A stretch of DNA of 7,473 bases from contig ONXX01000058.1 in assembly GCA_900321955.1 (NCBI GenBank), positions 1-7,473 of the forward strand. Reading direction: 5' to 3'. The DNA is from an uncultured Bacillota bacterium. Lineage in GTDB: Bacteria; Bacillota_I; Bacilli_A; Erysipelotrichales; Erysipelotrichaceae. The translations under genes and the position numbers were made by a program. Below, one piece after another: positions 5,886-7,473 of the stretch. Position 1 is the first letter of the stretch. Every line of letters begins with the position of its first letter. The notes beneath the pieces are model-generated. The model did not search any database and was not told where the DNA came from. It saw nothing but the letters and a program-made list of their open reading frames with translations.

Positions 5886-7473
5886 ATGCCAAAAATCGTA
5901 TTGGAACACGTTACGAAACGATATGACAGATTCTATGCTGTAGATGATCTGAATCTGGTCATTGAAGATAATGCATTCGTCACACTACTGGGTCCTTCGG
6001 GATGCGGCAAGACGACGACTTTAAGAATGATCGCAGGTCTGGAAACACCGACTTCTGGCAAGATCACGATCGGTGATCGTGTCGTCTTTGATTCGGAAGA
6101 GGGTATCAATGTCCCAGCTAACAAGCGTAAGGTCGGTTTCCTTTTCCAGAACTACGCTCTGTGGCCAAATATGACGGTCTATGACAATATCTGTTTTGGT
6201 CTGACCAACGTCAAGGAAGCTTTACCGGTCATCGATTTTGATGCAAGGACTTCAAAGCAATTGCTCAAGGCTTTACAAAGACCAAACGATGTCGCAAGGA
6301 TTATCAATGACTGCTATGACAAGAAAGGCAAGCTTGATGAAAAAAAGGCGATCGTCAAACTGATCGATGCCTATGAGATCTCTCAATATACAGCGAAGAA
6401 ACTCTTGGGCTATAACCTGCACAAGGCATCGGATGTAAACGGCGAAGCTAAGAAACATATCGATGAGCTCAATAAAGTCATTGAAAAGGCTAAGGCGGAT
6501 GCCTCTGCCAAGGGTTATACTCTGGATGAAAACTTCACAGCTGTTAAAAATGGCGAAGTGGTCAAAGAAGTGCGCAAGCTGACCAAGGAAGAGATGGATC
6601 TTTCAGTCAGAAGAGTGGCCCGTATCGCCAACATCGGCATGTTTATGGAACGCTATCCGGCAGAGCTCTCTGGTGGTCAGCAGCAGCGTGTTGCGATCGC
6701 AAGGACTTTAGCACCAGAGCCAACCGTGCTTTTCATGGATGAACCTTTGTCAAACCTCGATGCGAAACTGCGTCTGGAGATGCGTTCAGAACTGCAGCGT
6801 CTGCACTTGGATACCGGTTCGACATTCGTCTATGTCACGCATGACCAGATGGAAGCTATGACACTGGCAACCAAGATCTGTCTGATCGACAACGGCGACT
6901 TGCAGCAATATGATGCACCGCTCGATGTCTACAACAAGCCAAATAATCTGTTCGTCGCAGACTTTGTCGGCAATCCTGCCATCAACTTCATCGAAGCACA
7001 TGGCAAACAGGTAAACGGCAATTTTGAAATGGATGTCTTGGATGGCAAGAAACTGAAATTTATTCCAAATGAGCCTTTCGACATCAACAAGTGGCGTGAG
7101 GATTATAAGGCCAGAGTCAAAGAAAAGGCGGATGAACTCAGTGCCAAAGCTTCAAAGAAGGGCTATGTTGAACGTTCCAACAAGGAAACGAGCTTCAAGT
7201 ATCATGTCGCAATGATCAATGAGCCGGAAGACTACGATGATGAAGTTGAATACACCGATGATGACTACGTGATCGGTATTCGTCCGGAATTTGTTGAGAT
7301 CTCTGACAAGGAACGATTTGAAGGGGAAGTCTATTCATCCATGCCGACTGGTATGGAAACAACTGTCCGTGCAGCAATCGGCAATTATCTGCTGACTGGT
7401 GTCATGTTTGGCGGTGTCGTTTATAAACTGGGCGATAAGGTCAAAGTCGGCTTCAAGGGAAACAATGCAATCC
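5886..7473 (+). CDS. ABC importer ATPase with a large insertion before the signature motif (3' end outside window)
   Basis: This is the cytoplasmic ATP-hydrolysing subunit of the importer. The frame stays open to the right edge; 529 residues are visible. Walker A is GPSGCGKT (36-43), the Q-loop glutamine is Q88 in FLFQNYALWP, the signature is LSGGQQQR (261-268), Walker B is VLFMDEP (281-287), the D-loop is SNLDAK and the switch histidine is H319 in YVTHDQMEA. All catalytic motifs look intact. After residue 365 comes the regulatory C-terminal region of MalK/PotA/FbpC-type ATPases, including the GIRPEFVEIS strand (464-473). The interval from Q88 to LSGGQ is about 173 residues against roughly 55 in ordinary relatives. 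The extra material, about residues 108-235, is charged and mostly helical. A second extra segment of about 65 residues (393-458) interrupts the C-terminal region. The chain is thus well over the usual 350-370 residues. The gene is last in view of the operon and is coupled to the permease. Confidence 0.93.
   Translation, partial: MPKIVLEHVTKRYDRFYAVDDLNLVIEDNAFVTLLGPSGCGKTTTLRMIAGLETPTSGKITIGDRVVFDSEEGINVPANKRKVGFLFQNYALWPNMTVYDNICFGLTNVKEALPVIDFDARTSKQLLKALQRPNDVARIINDCYDKKGKLDEKKAIVKLIDAYEISQYTAKKLLGYNLHKASDVNGEAKKHIDELNKVIEKAKADASAKGYTLDENFTAVKNGEVVKEVRKLTKEEMDLSVRRVARIANIGMFMERYPAELSGGQQQRVAIARTLAPEPTVLFMDEPLSNLDAKLRLEMRSELQRLHLDTGSTFVYVTHDQMEAMTLATKICLIDNGDLQQYDAPLDVYNKPNNLFVADFVGNPAINFIEAHGKQVNGNFEMDVLDGKKLKFIPNEPFDINKWREDYKARVKEKADELSAKASKKGYVERSNKETSFKYHVAMINEPEDYDDEVEYTDDDYVIGIRPEFVEISDKERFEGEVYSSMPTGMETTVRAAIGNYLLTGVMFGGVVYKLGDKVKVGFKGNNAI

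Overview
The window looks like a chromosomal segment from a Gram-positive Bacillota. The evidence is strong GGAGG-type ribosome binding sites, sigma-A-like promoters, a cre-like operator, a lipoprotein-anchored solute-binding protein and mid-range GC judged by eye. The protein style suggests an Erysipelotrichia-like gut or oral anaerobe, but that placement is only an impression.

Layout. (1) Positions 1-1107 (+) hold most of a linear-amide C-N hydrolase of the choloylglycine hydrolase / penicillin V acylase superfamily. Its reading frame is open to the left edge, so the start lies outside the window. A terminator follows. (2) Positions 1210-1941 (+) hold a very acidic 243-residue protein of unknown function. 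(3) Positions 1962-1984 form a bidirectional terminator between this gene and a convergent minus-strand locus. (4) The minus-strand locus, 2159-1971 and 2386-2196, encodes two small peptides in tandem. The downstream one is an intact 62-residue peptide whose first 17 residues fit a double-glycine leader. The upstream one reads as a 63-residue zinc-ribbon-like peptide with two C-x-C-x-x-C clusters, but only if a one-base frameshift near 2315-2318 is bridged. A minus-strand promoter at 2422-2450 fits this locus. (5) A divergent promoter at 2550-2579 (+), with a cre-like site and helically phased A-tracts upstream, drives a three-gene ABC import operon. The operon encodes a lipoprotein solute-binding protein (2631-3983), a fused two-domain permease (4073-5881) and an ATPase (from 5886, cut by the right edge).

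How the parts work together. The ABC genes form one importer of the ferric-iron/polyamine/phosphonate-type superfamily. The lipoprotein captures the substrate outside the cell, the single 602-residue permease chain supplies both membrane halves, and the ATPase powers uptake. A 13-bp hairpin between the binding-protein and permease genes probably sets the usual excess of binding protein over membrane components. The substrate cannot be read from sequence alone. The ATPase is odd: it carries an insertion of about 115-130 residues between the Q-loop and the LSGGQ signature, and a second insertion in its C-terminal regulatory region.

The least ordinary part is the minus-strand small-peptide locus. 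It combines an apparent GG-leader peptide with a broken CxCxxC zinc-ribbon peptide, and no processing transporter is in view. No tRNA, rRNA, CRISPR array, insertion sequence or attachment site was seen.
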